A DNA stretch of 62,000 nucleotides from Glandiceps talaboti (lineage: Eukaryota > Hemichordata > Enteropneusta > Spengelidae): NCBI RefSeq assembly GCF_964340395.1, contig NC_135566.1, positions 6,615,001-6,677,000 on the forward strand. The letters are read 5' to 3'. Positions 46,401-58,800 of this stretch are shown piece by piece. Below the pieces are notes generated by a model. The model made no database searches. It was not told where the DNA came from and was given only the letters and a program-made list of their open reading frames with translations. The position numbers and the translations under genes are program-made. The stretch's first letter is position 1; every line of letters starts with the position of its first letter.

Positions 46401-49400
46401 TAGTTTATTGTAAATAGTAAATTTCAAACTTCTACAAGTTCTAGTTGTGTATTGGTGAAAAGTACAGGATTTCATGTAATAAACAAGGTACAATATTTGC
46501 ACCTCGATATATTGCTGTCAGTTGAAAATCGTATATTTCCAACACTTTATTCTCTATTGTTGATAACTACAGGATGCCATAGTGTATTCATCAGCATTTG
46601 ATGATGAGATAGATGCTAGTTACACAGCAGACAAGAAAGGCCCTGAAACTAAACTGCATCAAGCTGAACCAGATACACAAGTATCTAGCCCTGCTGATAT
46701 AGCTGAACAGTTGGATGAATCAATGGAGGAATCATTGAAGGTAGTAGACGAAGAGAAGGTAGTAGACGAAGATATTGATAAGGAAAGTGAAACTAAGGAA
46801 AACAGTAGTTTTCCTGAAGGAAGTAGTCACATGGCATCTCCAGCTGCTGAAACAGGACACATGTACTACTTCTATCAAGGTAAGTTAACATAGCGTGCAC
46901 TTTAGAATCTTATATTTATATTTATGCTGTTACTTTGTTTATGAAAACTCATCCCACTGTCATAAAGAGAGAAAAAAGGTAAACTCAGGATCACTTTACA
47001 GCCTTTTAATATCGAGCCCAAAATGAAATAAATTTAAACCATTTTAGAATTCAGAATGGCCACCAAGTACTGTGTTAACTGAAGAAAAGTAAAGATTGTT
47101 CTTAAAATTTAAGATGATGACCCCTAAATTTCTATCACTATTTCAAAGGATCAGGAACAAGCTTTCATATGGCAAAGTTTGGAGAGATTGGGAAGAACTT
47201 TGATTTTAAGTGAATTGTCCCAGTGGCACAATAAACCAATTTTGATGTGTCTTTTGATGTGTCTATCTCTGGATTTTCTGTTGTTTTAACAGCTGAAGAT
47301 GGACAACACTTATATCTGCATTCGATCAATGTGAGGTGTCTTATCAAGGAATATGGAAGTTTGGAACATTGTCCTGAAACTATCACAGCTGATATCTTGG
47401 AAGTTGAAGATAATTCCATGACAGAGGTACTGATATCCTGTTCATTATTCTCCCTTTGGACACACTTTAGCAATAACTCTATGCATTATGCAACTTGCAT
47501 GGGAGGTATAACTATGAGCATTGGTACATTACATGTAATTATTACACAGAACTACAAAATTGTTATTTTCTTACATCATATTTATACTAATTATTACATT
47601 ACTTTTGAAAATACATCTGCTGGCAGACACAAATGTTCTTGCATGTATACATATATAAATCTCACGATCTGTCATTTATGCTTTCAACTCCCTCCATTCC
47701 TTGTTTGCTCACTCACAGACAGACATACACACACACGTACACTCACCCACCCACTCACTCACTCACTCACTCACATTTCCATCAGTAAACTTTGTATATT
47801 TTGTCTGTAGGAGTTACGCAAAAGGCTTAGGTACCTGCGTCACCTACCACTAACTTGTGAGTTCAGCGTGTGTGAACTGAAGTTACATCCACCAATCGTC
47901 TCAAGGATGACTTTGGACAGCTTTGCTGGTAAGCCTGAATTTGTTGATTTTAGCAAAGCTGATCTTTGTGATTCTGTTGTTCAAATATCTTGTATGCTAT
48001 CACAGACTTGAAAACTTCAGGTGTGAAATGTTTGATGATACAAACTATAGAACGATATGGTTTCTGACATTTGTTGATGCTACCTGTGAGGGCGCTCTAT
48101 ACATTCTCATCTATGTTGCCAAATGACATACATTTCAACGTTTTGTATCGTCAAGTTAAAAATATGCCACTGATGTTATTTCTACCAGGTGACTTCTTGA
48201 AGAGAAAAAAGACAAGAGACAGAAAAGAAAGAGATGAGAAGAAAAGAGAGAAAAGAATCCAGATTGAAGAGGAGAAAAAACAAGGCAAATGTAAGTATTT
48301 GGTTGTGAAGGGAATTTGCAGTTTGATAGTTTAGTAACCACTGGGTTTTGATATTTGAGATAAAAACATTAATTTGTTCATGATCTTTCAACATTATAAA
48401 TCAGACTTAGGAATCATACAAGACTACAGGGAAAATGAAATCATTTGACTTTCAAGTATTAGAGCACTGCTCTCAACTTTTTCTCATGTATAGATCCCAG
48501 AGCAAATATCACCTTGGAAAGTAACAGACAGTTTCCTGTATGTGGTGGTATACAGAGTTCTTCGTCAGCCACAGCAGTGACCACTACCAGTCAGGCATCT
48601 AGTCCTGCACTCTCAATTACCTCTGGTACATCTGACAGCAGTAACTTCCTTTTTGGAAGCCCTCCACCAGGTGTGTAAGGAATCCGGAAAACATTTAAAC
48701 TATTGTATTTATTAAGAAAGTTATTTGTTAAACATGCATGGATATCATGTCATGGGAAATGTCTACTTCTGAGAATTTACTTTCTATGGCTAAACCAAAA
48801 GAATGAAACAACTTTATAAAATTTATCAGGCAGCAAAATTGTCAGGTATTTCAGTTACGGTTTATGTAAAGTGTATGACTGAAAACTACACTTCTGAAGA
48901 AATTTTTTTCAAATTCTGAAGAAATATGTAGACTTATTGTGTAGAAATGTGAAATGCAATGGATGGGAAGTCGCCTTTCATGACTCTTAATCACAAGTTT
49001 ATTCATATCTATGAATGTCAATAATTTTTCAGAGACTGCATTGAATCCGAATGCTAGAGAGTTTACTCCTGGATCACCACCACCAGTGGTTGGTAGTCTT
49101 GATAGTGTTGGTAGTGTAGATAGCTCTGGAAGTTCGGTTGGTGTTGGTAGTCCTCCTGGAGGACACCTCCCTAGATTTCCATCCTTTGCTGAGGTAAGTA
49201 CATGCAAACTTCACAAATGATAAAAGACTTACCAGTAATGAAATCGTGATGGTCAAATGGTTAGAGTGGCAAGCTGGGAATAGGGAACTTGCAATCCAGA
49301 CTGAGCATGCTCAGCCGCAAAGGACTATGGGATTATCTGTGGTTATCGTAATACCTGATCTTGAGCTACGGATAAAATAAACCTCCCACAAAGATCAGGG

Positions 49401-50718
49401 TGACTATGAATTGCTCATTCGTGGTTACAAACAATGTAACAACATCGTTTACAATGCCTATTGATTAGTATTTATTATCATATTTCCCATGACGCAACAT
49501 TCAGCATGGCGGGTTTGCAAGTTCCCTATTGAGTTTGTACCTTGATTGTATCATTAATTTAGTTCATGAATATTAAATATGTAAATTAGAATAAATATTA
49601 ATGAGTAACCAGGACTAATCTCAAGCTTGGCATAACCCTGCTGTTAATGTAACAGTGATAGTTCCTTTGAGTTTCGTCAAATGCAACTGTTGTTACTTCA
49701 AAATGAAAACAACTCTTTACTTATACCCCTATAGATGTTACGTGCAGGTAAAAACAAAGAATCTCTTCCGAGACCAGCATCTGTACCTGCCAAGTTAGAG
49801 CTGCAAAATCAAGCAGCTAGTCGTCTACTCTCACCAGATACTGAGGATAGTGAATCAGAAGACTTTGTACCTGTACCATTGTACAAAGATGCATTTAGTG
49901 ATGCTATACAGTTAGCCATGGATAAAGCTGCCTTGGGAAGTGCTGCTGCAGCTAAGCAAGGTAAGCATTATTTTCAGAATTTTACAGCAGTGGCGAGGTA
50001 TGTCAAAGCATGGCATTTCATGTGTACACAAATAAATGGTATGTCTACATGAAAAGACACCACGGTTGCTTCTAATGACAGGCATTCTATTGAGTTTCTT
50101 ATGTTATGTCCTTATGTAAACTACACAGCATTGCATTAGGCAATAACTTACACTGCTTCGATAATAAACTCAACATGGTGTTTTTGACACAACTATGACG
50201 CACATTAACATGCCATGATGTGAAAATAAATCCTTTAACAGGAAAAGCTAACTTCTTGGAAATTCTTACAGTCCATTATTTCGCAAGTTGATATTTCTGA
50301 CAAACGCATTCAAAATCCTGATTTTTGTTAGGACTTGGGAGTTTACCCATGGCAGACAAGAAGGTACCCCCCCCCCCCCCCCCCCATGATGTAGTGATAC
50401 GATGTCACCATGCATTTAGTTGCCAACTAGTGCAGATTGATGCAATATTGTTACCAAAGAATTGAACTAGAGTATCTGCTTTTATACCGCACAAGACTTA
50501 TTCGAGACCAGTCACTGAACAACTTGAGATTGCAATGTATTTTTGTGAAATTTGTTTTTGACCTCCACTAGTCTTCCTTGCATACAGAACATAATATGAC
50601 ATATCTCTTCTCAATTCTCTGTATAGATGAACAGCCAGTCAGTGGTGGTGGTAAGAAGAACAAAAAAGGAAAGAAGAAGCAACTGTTGTTTTCCACATCA
50701 CTGTCTCGTTATAAATAA
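40425..50718 (+). CDS. RNF10: RNF10, C3HC4 RING-type E3 ubiquitin ligase, 18 coding exons, complete
   Basis: Exons: 40425-40521, 41143-41306, 41841-42031, 42506-42596, 43213-43397, 44288-44492, 44727-44780, 45279-45323, 45859-45937, 46196-46263, 46573-46879, 47293-47426, 47811-47928, 48189-48290, 48494-48670, 49033-49193, 49735-49960, 50627-50718. All are GT-AG and in phase, giving 831 residues (human about 811). The RING has Cys/His at C191, C194, C206, H208, C211, C214, C229 and C232. Other family blocks are [15 protein letters not shown] (exon 3), [10 protein letters not shown] (exon 6), [20 protein letters not shown] (exons 11-12), [15 protein letters not shown] (exon 13), a Lys/Arg/Glu-rich stretch (exon 14), PSFAEMLR (exons 16-17) and [10 protein letters not shown] at the end. 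Family role: ubiquitin ligase, implicated in ribosomal 40S ubiquitination and in transcriptional and synaptic signalling. An in-frame stop lies immediately before the first ATG. A second ATG at 40443 (G at -3 and +4) has the better context. Confidence 0.96.
40605..40815. repeat. possible inverted-repeat element in RNF10 intron 1
   Basis: GTGTCAGGTGACATCAC near the left and TGTCACCTGACATCATCGC near the right are inverted versions of one motif. A further GTCTGGTGACGTCAC sits between. The arms are short and the element boundary is uncertain. Confidence 0.35.
43213..43397 (+). CDS. RNF10: RNF10 exon 5, entire RING finger
   Basis: Residues 182-242. The whole C3HC4 RING is in this one exon: CPIC (191-194), CGHMYCWTC (206-214) and CPIC (229-232), preceded by IFSHDVPS as in the vertebrate protein. 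All eight zinc ligands are present. Acceptor tag at 43212, donor gtacat at 43398. Confidence 0.96.
43768..43870 (+). mobile_element. possible decayed tRNA-derived SINE in an RNF10 intron
   Basis: TAGTTTAGTGGGTATAACGC resembles a tRNA A-box region, and ATTTCAAATTC about 45 bases later resembles a B-box that has lost its CpG. Weak on its own. Confidence 0.3.
45605..45835 (-). repeat. dispersed repeat family G, copy 3 in an RNF10 intron
   Basis: Its reverse complement reads AATAAATCCAGTCAAATTGA, TTTTTGGTCTGTACCC, ATCTAATTATTGGTAGTTTA and TGGTTGTCTGACCAAAAAA, co-linear with copy 2. It ends about 24 bp before the acceptor of RNF10 exon 9. Confidence 0.65.
46573..46879 (+). CDS. RNF10: RNF10 exon 11, acidic variable segment
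   Basis: Residues 394-495. Begins [14 protein letters not shown], then a long acidic Glu/Asp/Ser linker with a duplicated KVVDE, and ends HMYYFYQ, which resumes strong family conservation in exon 12. The acidic linker matches the poorly conserved middle of vertebrate RNF10. Confidence 0.93.
46975..47235 (-). repeat. dispersed repeat family B, copy 3 in an RNF10 intron
   Basis: Its reverse complement matches copy 1 over AATCAAAGTTCTT, CTCTCC, ACTTTG(C/T)CATATGAAAGC, GTTCCTG(A/G)TCC and a GGCCAT block corresponding to GGCGGCCATATTGG. Here the CpGs of that block are lost (GGTGGCCATTCTGAAT). It ends about 60 bp before RNF10 exon 12. Confidence 0.6.
47743..47774 (+). repeat. CACT microsatellite
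   Basis: About seven units of (CACT)n in the intron before RNF10 exon 13. It is read through by an artefactual open frame starting in exon 12. Confidence 0.9.
48189..48290 (+). CDS. RNF10: RNF10 exon 14, basic coiled-coil-like segment
   Basis: Residues 581-613. [20 protein letters not shown] continues into [13 protein letters not shown] highly charged helical segment at the same place in vertebrate RNF10, a plausible nucleic-acid or nuclear-import region. Confidence 0.93.
49245..49330 (+). mobile_element. possible decayed tRNA-derived SINE in an RNF10 intron
   Basis: ATGGTCAAATGGTTAGAGTG gives a good A-box, and CTTGCAATCCAG follows as a weak B-box. No complete cloverleaf. Confidence 0.35.
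50367..50385 (+). repeat. poly-C run
   Basis: An uninterrupted run of 19 C in the last RNF10 intron. Length is likely to be unreliable in any assembly. Confidence 0.9.
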
Positions 50719-52124
50719 GCATTATCTCTCAGTATAAAATGTGTTTAACTTTGAGTGCTAATCAGCAAAAAATGGCCAATATTGCAATTTCAATTTGAAC
50801 AACTGCTATATGTCAAAAGAACTAAGTGAGTATTTACACAACCAATCCCCAAACATGAATGTATCTGTGTATTTTACCATGCTGATAGGAGATTAAACTT
50901 CCATGTCAAGTTACAATGTTTATTATGAGAAATCAAGCCAGGAACTCACATTAGTATTTTTTTCTGAATTTATGGCAGAAGGTATATGATAAAATTACTG
51001 TAGTCCAGATATGTGTTTTAAAGCTTATGTGGCCTTCTGAACCAACTGAAGTAAAAAGATTACCATTATTATTGGGGATATTTAAATTTCTCTGCGAAGT
51101 TTAGAATTTTTTTTATCTATTCAGGGTGCAAGTACTTGTGTGAGAGAGTTGCTCCTACCACAAATCACATGTAGGTGTACCGCTACAAACATTTTACTCT
51201 ACATTGCGTGTGGCAAGGAGAGAATTTTGTCATGATAGTTTTGCTGCCTCTGTCGTAATGTTTTCCATCATTAATGGTTATTTTATTGTAATTTGAATTT
51301 AAAACTTAAGACATAATTATTCCTTTTGAACAAGTGACGTTTTATCTTTTGAATTCACATTCTGCTATTGTTCATACTTAAAAGTAATGCAGGTAAGATA
51401 TCAGACAGAGAAGTGTATTTTGATGAAGACATCCAATTGGACTGTGTCGGTGTTAAAAACGCAAAGTTAAAATCTTACAGAATGACAACATGGTAAACAC
51501 ATTTAAATACTAACCTGAAACGGAGCACTGTATATCACATTAGCAGTAACTTATGAACATCTCAGTAGTAAATACAGAAACTTTATCATGGAAGGCTTGT
51601 AAGTTTTCAAAATTTGGTTGAAGTGCATAAGTGAGGTTTAGCAATCACATTGACGCCAGACCCTCTAAATGAATGAAGTTCATTAATTGAGCTTATGTGA
51701 CACTGTGTGATCATCCCTAGTAACTCTACTGCTAAATCATGTCATTTTCGCAGAATATGTTAAATGGAAATCTGCCAATTAATTTTGTCAAACTTGATAC
51801 TGGCATATATTACTTTTCCTGAATTAGCTTGTATTAAATTTCATTCAGTTATACATTGTGTAAGACCTTGGTTTTAAGGAAATAGTAATTAATATTCATA
51901 AACTGTGGTAAGTAACCATGGTTTTAATTATAATTAAATTGATATATTTCTGTACATTTATTTTACTTTGGAAAATGTTTCGGAGCGTTTTACGTTTTAA
52001 TTTTATGTACAGAGAAAGCATGGCAAATAACTAAGTCTTTAAAGTGTTTTCAACCATACAAAGGTCTGGGTCAAAGTGGTGTATTTTGCTTTCAGTAAAA
52101 AATATATTATGGTACTGTTCAGTA

Positions 52125-52130
52125 AATAAA
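52125..52130 (+). terminator. candidate RNF10 polyadenylation signal, proximal
   Basis: AATAAA in CAGTAAATAAACTT, about 1.4 kb after the stop codon, in the first unit of the duplication. Confidence 0.45.
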
Positions 52131-52255
52131 CTTTACATGAAATAATATCCAGGTGCTGTGTAACACGTAAATCTTTTGAGCTGTTATTGAAATTGTCCAG
52201 TTTGGGTCAAAGTGGGGCATTTTACTTTTCATTGAAAATGTAGTACTGTTCAGTA

Positions 52256-52261
52256 AATAAA
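52256..52261 (+). terminator. candidate RNF10 polyadenylation signal, distal
   Basis: AATAAA in CAGTAAATAAAGTT, in the second unit of the duplication and created by it. Confidence 0.45.
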
Positions 52262-52669
52262 GTTACATGAAATATTACTGTGTAACATGTCAATTCTTGA
52301 ACAGTTATTGAAATTATCCTGTCAGTGCTGTTGTGGAGTTGCACAATGACAAGTCTTTGAGCTAGCCAGTCAGTTAATACAAAATTATTGCATATCATGG
52401 TTGGTAATATTGATGTGTCTATATTTTGTTGATAGTATCTTTAAAATCGTTGATGAGTGTGTTTATAACTTGTTTGTTAGCAGAGTTTTCAATGTTTACG
52501 TCATATCCAAGATATGTGTATGGCTGTTTGCGTTCGAATATCGGCATGGGTGCATTTTGTATTGTCACTTGCATATTAACAGTTGTGGCATTCCTTTTCC
52601 ACTTCACTGGCTGTGAAGAATTTAAACACTTCCGGTGCTTTTTTTTCCATACAACTTACTTCCATAAAG

Positions 52670-52723
52670 CTTTACATGCATGTATGCATGCATAATACAT
52701 ACATATATACATCCATACGTACC

Positions 52724-52762
<39 letters not shown>
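52670..52762 (+). repeat. GCAT / ATAC / AC microsatellite
   Basis: Short (ATGC)n, degenerate (ATAC)n and about 13 AC units. Confidence 0.9.
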
Positions 52763-52764
<2 letters not shown>

Positions 52765-53749
52765 AATGATCTATATGCAATTGATGTATGTTGCATACCC
52801 AGAAAGTAGTTTCAGAAAACTATTACATGATGTAGAAAGTTGAGTTGTTACATAATACTTAATAGTATACTCTTGAACGAATTCTACAATATTTTACATG
52901 ATAACTTCATAAACTTTGAGAATCACAGCATGAGATGCCCTTTTCTTGCATTGTAATTCAAACTTTTTTACTCTTGAGATCTGCACTTCAAAAAAAGTGC
53001 TGTGAAAAAAACCAATTTAAAAGCAAGTATATTGCATAAATTGCAATCTAAGCACTACTATTATTTTAGAAATGAAAAATCAACACAAGTTATGAACTGA
53101 ATTGATAATGGAAAACATAATGAAACATCCAAAATTATCAATTGCATACACCCCAACACACTCCCCTGACATTTAATTTACATTCGATCCACAAGTATTA
53201 TTTCACTGTGACAACATTCAGACCTTTGAATATAGATAAAAAGTCAAACAACAAGTCTTAACATTCAGGGTTAAAGCAAAGTTGCATGAAAATAAAAATG
53301 TTCTTGGCTTTCACTGACACTGAAACACAAATTTCAGTGTCAAAACAATATGCAAAATTTGGCATAGACCAGATACATGCTTACACAAAATAGTTAAAAC
53401 CAGAAAGAAATTTCTTCCTTGTCTGTGTAAAACTAAGCCATGCGAATGGAGCTGTTATAAAAAAACACAATTTGAACCCAGCCACTGATAGTCTGCTAAT
53501 AGTTGTCCATATGTCACAAATAGAAAAGTCATGTCAATATAGCACATCTAAAGTAAAAGTGTTGTCATGAAATTTCTTTTCAAACACAAAATAACTGGAT
53601 AATTTAAGAATGCCAATATTTTTTAATATTGAACATTACATATACATTTATATATTAAATTGCTGGTGAAGGGTACGTTAGAGAAGATTCACAAATGTGT
53701 TGTTCCATAAATATACATTTTCAATTCTCCATCTATTTTTTACACGACC

Positions 53750-54130
53750 TTATGCGAACACTTCGCTACCTTGCTCACCTGCGACTTGACACTTTACCTT
53801 CCTTAATATAATCTTCCGCAATAATGAAGGAATTATAATGCTATAGTGAATCACCATATTCCAATAGTATAACTTAATATAAAAGGCAATGTTGTATATA
53901 AGTAATTATCAATCCATTGAACTGGTTAGTTATTGGCCTCATCTCAATATCACCGGTCTGAATAAAAGGTACTACTCTTCGCGGATGAATATTTCAGCTA
54001 CTTTGGACGCCATTTTGAATATTAATGAACTTCCGGAACTCTGACTGGTGGTGATTTGTCATTAGGTTTACATGTTTTCTGAGACGAGCAAAGGCGTGTG
54101 GACTGTGGACTATCTGACAGTGTGACAGGT
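53750..54130 (+). promoter_or_regulatory. CpG-rich promoter of an unidentified plus-strand gene
   Basis: A second block in which CpG is retained amid CpG-poor DNA. It has a YY1-like GCCATTTTG at about 54010 and ends at a strong donor. The gene probably runs right beyond the window. Confidence 0.45.
54020..54129 (+). other. candidate 5' UTR exon of an unidentified gene
   Basis: GTGTGACAG|gtaagaat at 54129/54130 is a near-consensus donor. The only ATG frame entering it (from about 54073) closes at a TGA just before the donor, so the exon would be non-coding with a short upstream ORF. The 5' end is not determinable. Confidence 0.4.
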
Positions 54131-55740
54131 AAGAATAATTCGCTAAAAAATCGTCTACACCTAGTAACCCACCTTCTCTGTATATCGCTTTCATGTAGTC
54201 TAAAATAATGAATACGGAAACAATCTAACGGATTTGATCGCGAGAAACAAGATAGCAGTTGTACAATTTTCTCAGTCTCGTCTGCAGAAAGATCTGATTC
54301 GCTGCACATTGTATTTTAGGGGAGTGTCGTCCATCTGTGTATTGTTACGGCTGCTTGTCCTTAGTCAACGCGAAACTGCCAAATATTTGTAGTTTAAGCT
54401 TCTTTGTTTATCCAGTCAGAGATTGGGTTATAATCACATAAAATTTCAACAGTTGGAAATAGATTTTTCTGTTTTGAACTAATTAACTCATCCATAATAA
54501 TATGCTGGTCACGAGCCAAGTTTGTAACAGTAACATGCTACTGTATGGTCCTTGATTTTATTGATTTTATTTGTTTACCTAGTGCAACTCTCAAAATTTG
54601 TGAGGGTGATATTTTGAAAAAAAAGACATCTCTATGAATATTGTTACAATATGGACAGTGTCAACGTGTGTATTATGTATATTATGCAGAAAAAGGCAAA
54701 TCAGCCGCATGAGTCATAATTTCTATGCCACAGCAAGACGGTTTATGTATGTGTATTTGCTGATCATTGTGTTACTGTTACACATACACAGGGGTAGCTA
54801 TTTTCTAAAATATGACCCAGTTGTGATGTTGTTTGATACAGGAGCACATGTATAGAATCGGGTGATGAATTATTAAATTTCAATATCACTTTCTGTTATG
54901 CAAATGCTTCTGTACTTGACATTATAGTTGTAAATCATTACATGTAAGAACTCTTACCAGTAATGGATATAACCTTTTAGCTCACATATACATTTGTAGT
55001 AGGCAAGCTGCACCCACAAAGTGTATACTATCTAATACAGGTAACAGATATATAAATTAATTGAATTCCAACCCTTTGGTCCAATTCCACCCAATATGGT
55101 CTGTATAATTCGTATGCACGTGTGTGTAATCAGTTTGAGCTATTTTTTTTGGCTCAGATGAGATTGCCATTTTGGTTATAGGTGACAGGTGTGAATGTGA
55201 ATGTGTACACACTTTGCATACATTACGATGTACAGTTAGTGCTCACTGACATTACTGTCTGGATGAGTGATGATTTGCCCCAGTAGTGTGACAATAGGAA
55301 GAAAGCACAGTGTAAGAGACAACAACATGAGAATAGTGTGATTTGTACCAGCGCAGCGTAAACAATCATTGTGAATGATGACCTCATCTTGCACATGAAT
55401 ATCTCTAGGCAGGTAGAATTAGCCATGGAAATAGCCGTCGGGAAACATTCGTTACAATAGTCAATACAGCTACAGAATGTTGACTAGACTGGAAACACAT
55501 TCTTTATTACTGACACTTAATCCTGTTAAGATCACTAAAAGACTCCCATATTGATTGACACCTTGTTGTGTAATATTGGAATGCACCTTTATTTACCTAA
55601 GTAATTATAATATCAGTGTACTTGAATTTTGGACTTGTTTGTTTTTGAAACCTAGATCTCAAGGTTGCTACTGTGCATGTTCTAGACACTTAAGTTGCTT
55701 AAGTTACAGTAATTTGATTATGTAGGAGTTAATGTAATTG

Positions 55741-55878
<138 letters not shown>

Positions 55879-58800
55879 ATATAATATGTGCAGTCTATAT
55901 ACTGTAAAGCTAATTTAATAATTGTCTGGTGACTTATAAAAAATGTATGTTCATTCCTTTTTGCCAAGGTTTTTACCCTTCTTAGTATGTCTATGGTTAT
56001 TGATATCAGAATTTGCATTCAGCCTCCTAGGTTAGGAAAGTACATGCTGAAACCGGGCTTACTGTTTTGACATAAATTGTGTTAATCTAATGGCGACCAA
56101 CACATCGAGCCAGATAGTCAAGTTTCTGGGCAAGGAAAGTCTGAACCAGTATCTAAAATCAGATGAGACTGGACCACACACACCAACTCGTTGACACTAG
56201 TATAATTCAGAATGTGTAATGTTGTGTTTGTTCATTATGTTACAAATCAGCAAGTGGCAGGCATCCTGGTAATGGTTAAAGGATTCAGAACCTTTTGTCT
56301 GAAGCTTAATTTTAAGTAGCCTACTTGATGTACATCACCAACAGTAAAAAGTGCAACATACGTTTCAGGGTTTGTTTTACATTGCATTCTCGCAAACCAG
56401 AGTTATATTATTTCTACCACTACATTTCAAAATAAATGTGCCTCCAGTGGGAGGCTCATTAAGAACATTGCCGTAAAACAGGTTGCGAGGATGGTACATT
56501 GGAGAATGAATCTATTAGGCAGGAAAGTTTTGAATTACAATGTACATCAAGGACAAATAACTGATTTCTGAGTGACAAGGCAATAACATCATCTACAGTC
56601 ATACAAATGCCAAAACACACCCAAACTAGTAATTGCCAATATTTTGGATTCCACACATGCAAGAATTGTTTGATTTGCATGACCTAAAAGTATGCAGTGG
56701 TCATGTTTACAGGTTGTAAAAGATAAATTACTGTGTGTGTGCATAGGAACAAGTCTGATTGTCAGCATCTCTCTTTTCTTAATTTGTCATGCGGGGCAAA
56801 TAAAAGAATAAAAAGCCGAAGGCGTCATTGAATCTGTTCATCTAAATTAGGTTTAACTGGTTAATTTGACAATAGGTTCAGGGAATTATCATGCTGCAGA
56901 CAGTTGAGGGCTTGTCTTATGAATTAACAATGTTTTAGTAAAGATGCATATTTATAGCTTGAAATGGTACCATGGGTTATGTCCCATGGGGAAGGACAAC
57001 AAAGCTAATTTGCAAGTAATGATCATCATCTACACATATTAGATGAGTAGCATTTAATTTGTAATCAAATTTAGGGTGTACATGTACCTACAAGTTTAAT
57101 TAAGAATAAAGAATGTTTGATCAGGAAAGGTCATTTTAGTAATAAAAATATGAGTGTGTTTGTTACACTTTAAGTTTTGATGTGTTTCAACTTTCTTCTT
57201 AAAAGTCTTGAAATGTAATATTAGTTGGTGAAATCTATACATTATGCATGACTTTGAGCTGGGTTGTGAATGGAGAGATCAAGGATATTTAGGGCCTGGT
57301 ATTTAGTCCAATTTGGAAGTAGTTCTTGACAAGAGATTTTGATGAAATAAAAGAAACCCTGTGTGATTTCTGCATTGAACAAGTTCAACACAGTGGCTTT
57401 TGTGTGAATGCTTTGTTAATGGAGTGAATCAGATATAAAGAATGCTGCCTCAAGGTGTGCTTTGGCCAGTCTCGCTCGATAATAGTCCATTGTGAACAAA
57501 AAATGGACTGTTAACTCTCAGAATAGCACTTTAAGGTTGGTGCCATAGGAAAAAGCTGAATGCCCTGTAGCTGACCCTCCAACCCTCTTTTAGTGGGCAA
57601 AATCACGTCATCATTAATTTGTATAATCCTTACATATTCTAAGGTCAGAGTATAATGTTGATGACACAAATGAACAAAAACACGCATTGTGCTATGGAAG
57701 CAATGCACATCAACTTTCTATACAATGCATTCATGTAGTTTATGTGCTGCTGCACATATAATGAGCAGGTAAAATACCCATTGCGTGCTGTCTCAGTGAA
57801 AGTTGGAGAGTCTGTCAACAATACAAGATTGATCTTTTTTCTGTTGTTGATCAGTCTGTCAATAGCCCTTACTTCAGTGAGTTATTTTACTGTTCAAAGG
57901 TTAAGAAACAACTTTAGTCTGTGGCATAACTGGTCAAGAGTGTATTCATGACTGACCCCTAGATAGTACGGTGATAAACAATAATACATGTACGATGTAG
58001 TTGTTGGGTGTGGAAAAAAGTAGTTGGGGAGTCATGACACTCAGTCACTCTAAATCAAAATCAGTTGATTTTGTTTTAAAACATTCTTTGCCTCTGTATG
58101 TTTACATGCATGTTCAACATTGTGTGCTTGGTCCTGAAAAAGAATTGTATCAACAAAAGTCTAATCATCTACATGATTTACTATATGCACACAAGAGTAA
58201 AATGAATATAAATGAGAAAATTATACCAGTAATAGTCAATGAACTTTTTCTTATTTAGCTTTTAAGTACAGTAGAACAGCTGGAACATTTACGAAATAGC
58301 TAAGTCTAAAATCCCCTGCTTTGGACTTTGTATCTCTCATGCCATGTTCATTATCTGTAGACCATGGGCAAAAAATGTACATCATGTATCACGGTATGTA
58401 TGCAGGTGTAAGAATTAACTAGGTGTACTTCTGGAAACTGTCTTTCAGTTCCTCTATTTTTGATGCATATACAAGTGTAGTTGCTGTTGCGCCATATTCC
58501 ATGATTTGATTAACTTATTTTGTATTTTAAAAAAATACTAAACTATCCAAGTTATTCTAATGCTTGGTGGCCAACTTGCCACAGTGGAAAGACCTACATG
58601 TAAGAATCTTGAAATGAAGTATGGTTCGGGGTAGTAGTAATTGATATAACTCATTGACATTTAATAACTTATAAATTGATACAGGCTTCATTAAACATGT
58701 GAGAAAAAAGTGTAACCATATACATTGTACCTTACATTTTCAAATCTGTAAGCTCAGTGGTTTTATGTACAATAGCTACATGCATTAGAGTGTGAATAGG

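Larger units (their letters stand above)
52063..52323 (+). repeat. tandem duplication carrying two polyadenylation signals
   Basis: Unit 1 (52063-52200) and unit 2 (52201-52323) share TGGGTCAAAGTGG, GTACTGTTCAGTAAATAAA, TTACATGAAATA and GTTATTGAAATT(G/A)TCC. Each unit has one AATAAA (52125-52130 and 52256-52261). Confidence 0.85.
50719..53749 (+). other. RNF10 3' UTR and downstream flank, no further gene seen
   Basis: AT-rich, CpG-poor sequence after the RNF10 stop. It contains the 3' UTR duplication at 52063-52323 with two AATAAA signals and a GCAT/ATAC/AC microsatellite at 52670-52762. No exon with protein-like conservation was found on either strand. Confidence 0.55.

Noticed and set aside
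47247-47810. 187-codon open frame overlapping RNF10 exon 12
   Set aside because: Only 47293-47426 is coding. The rest reads through the donor at 47427 into intron and a CACT microsatellite.
49735-50052. Open frame continuing past RNF10 exon 17
   Set aside because: The frame beyond 49960 is intronic. The gtaagc donor and the family match ([10 protein letters not shown]) place the next coding in 50627-50718.
54022-54309. 95-codon minus-strand open frame MCSESDLSADETEKIV...
   Set aside because: No family recognised, no downstream minus-strand exons, and it lies in a CpG-rich promoter where open frames are easier by chance. Kept only as a note under the promoter finding.
58001-58258. 85-codon plus-strand open frame in the right-hand intron
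   Set aside because: Chance-level length, no flanking splice sites matching a family, low-complexity character.
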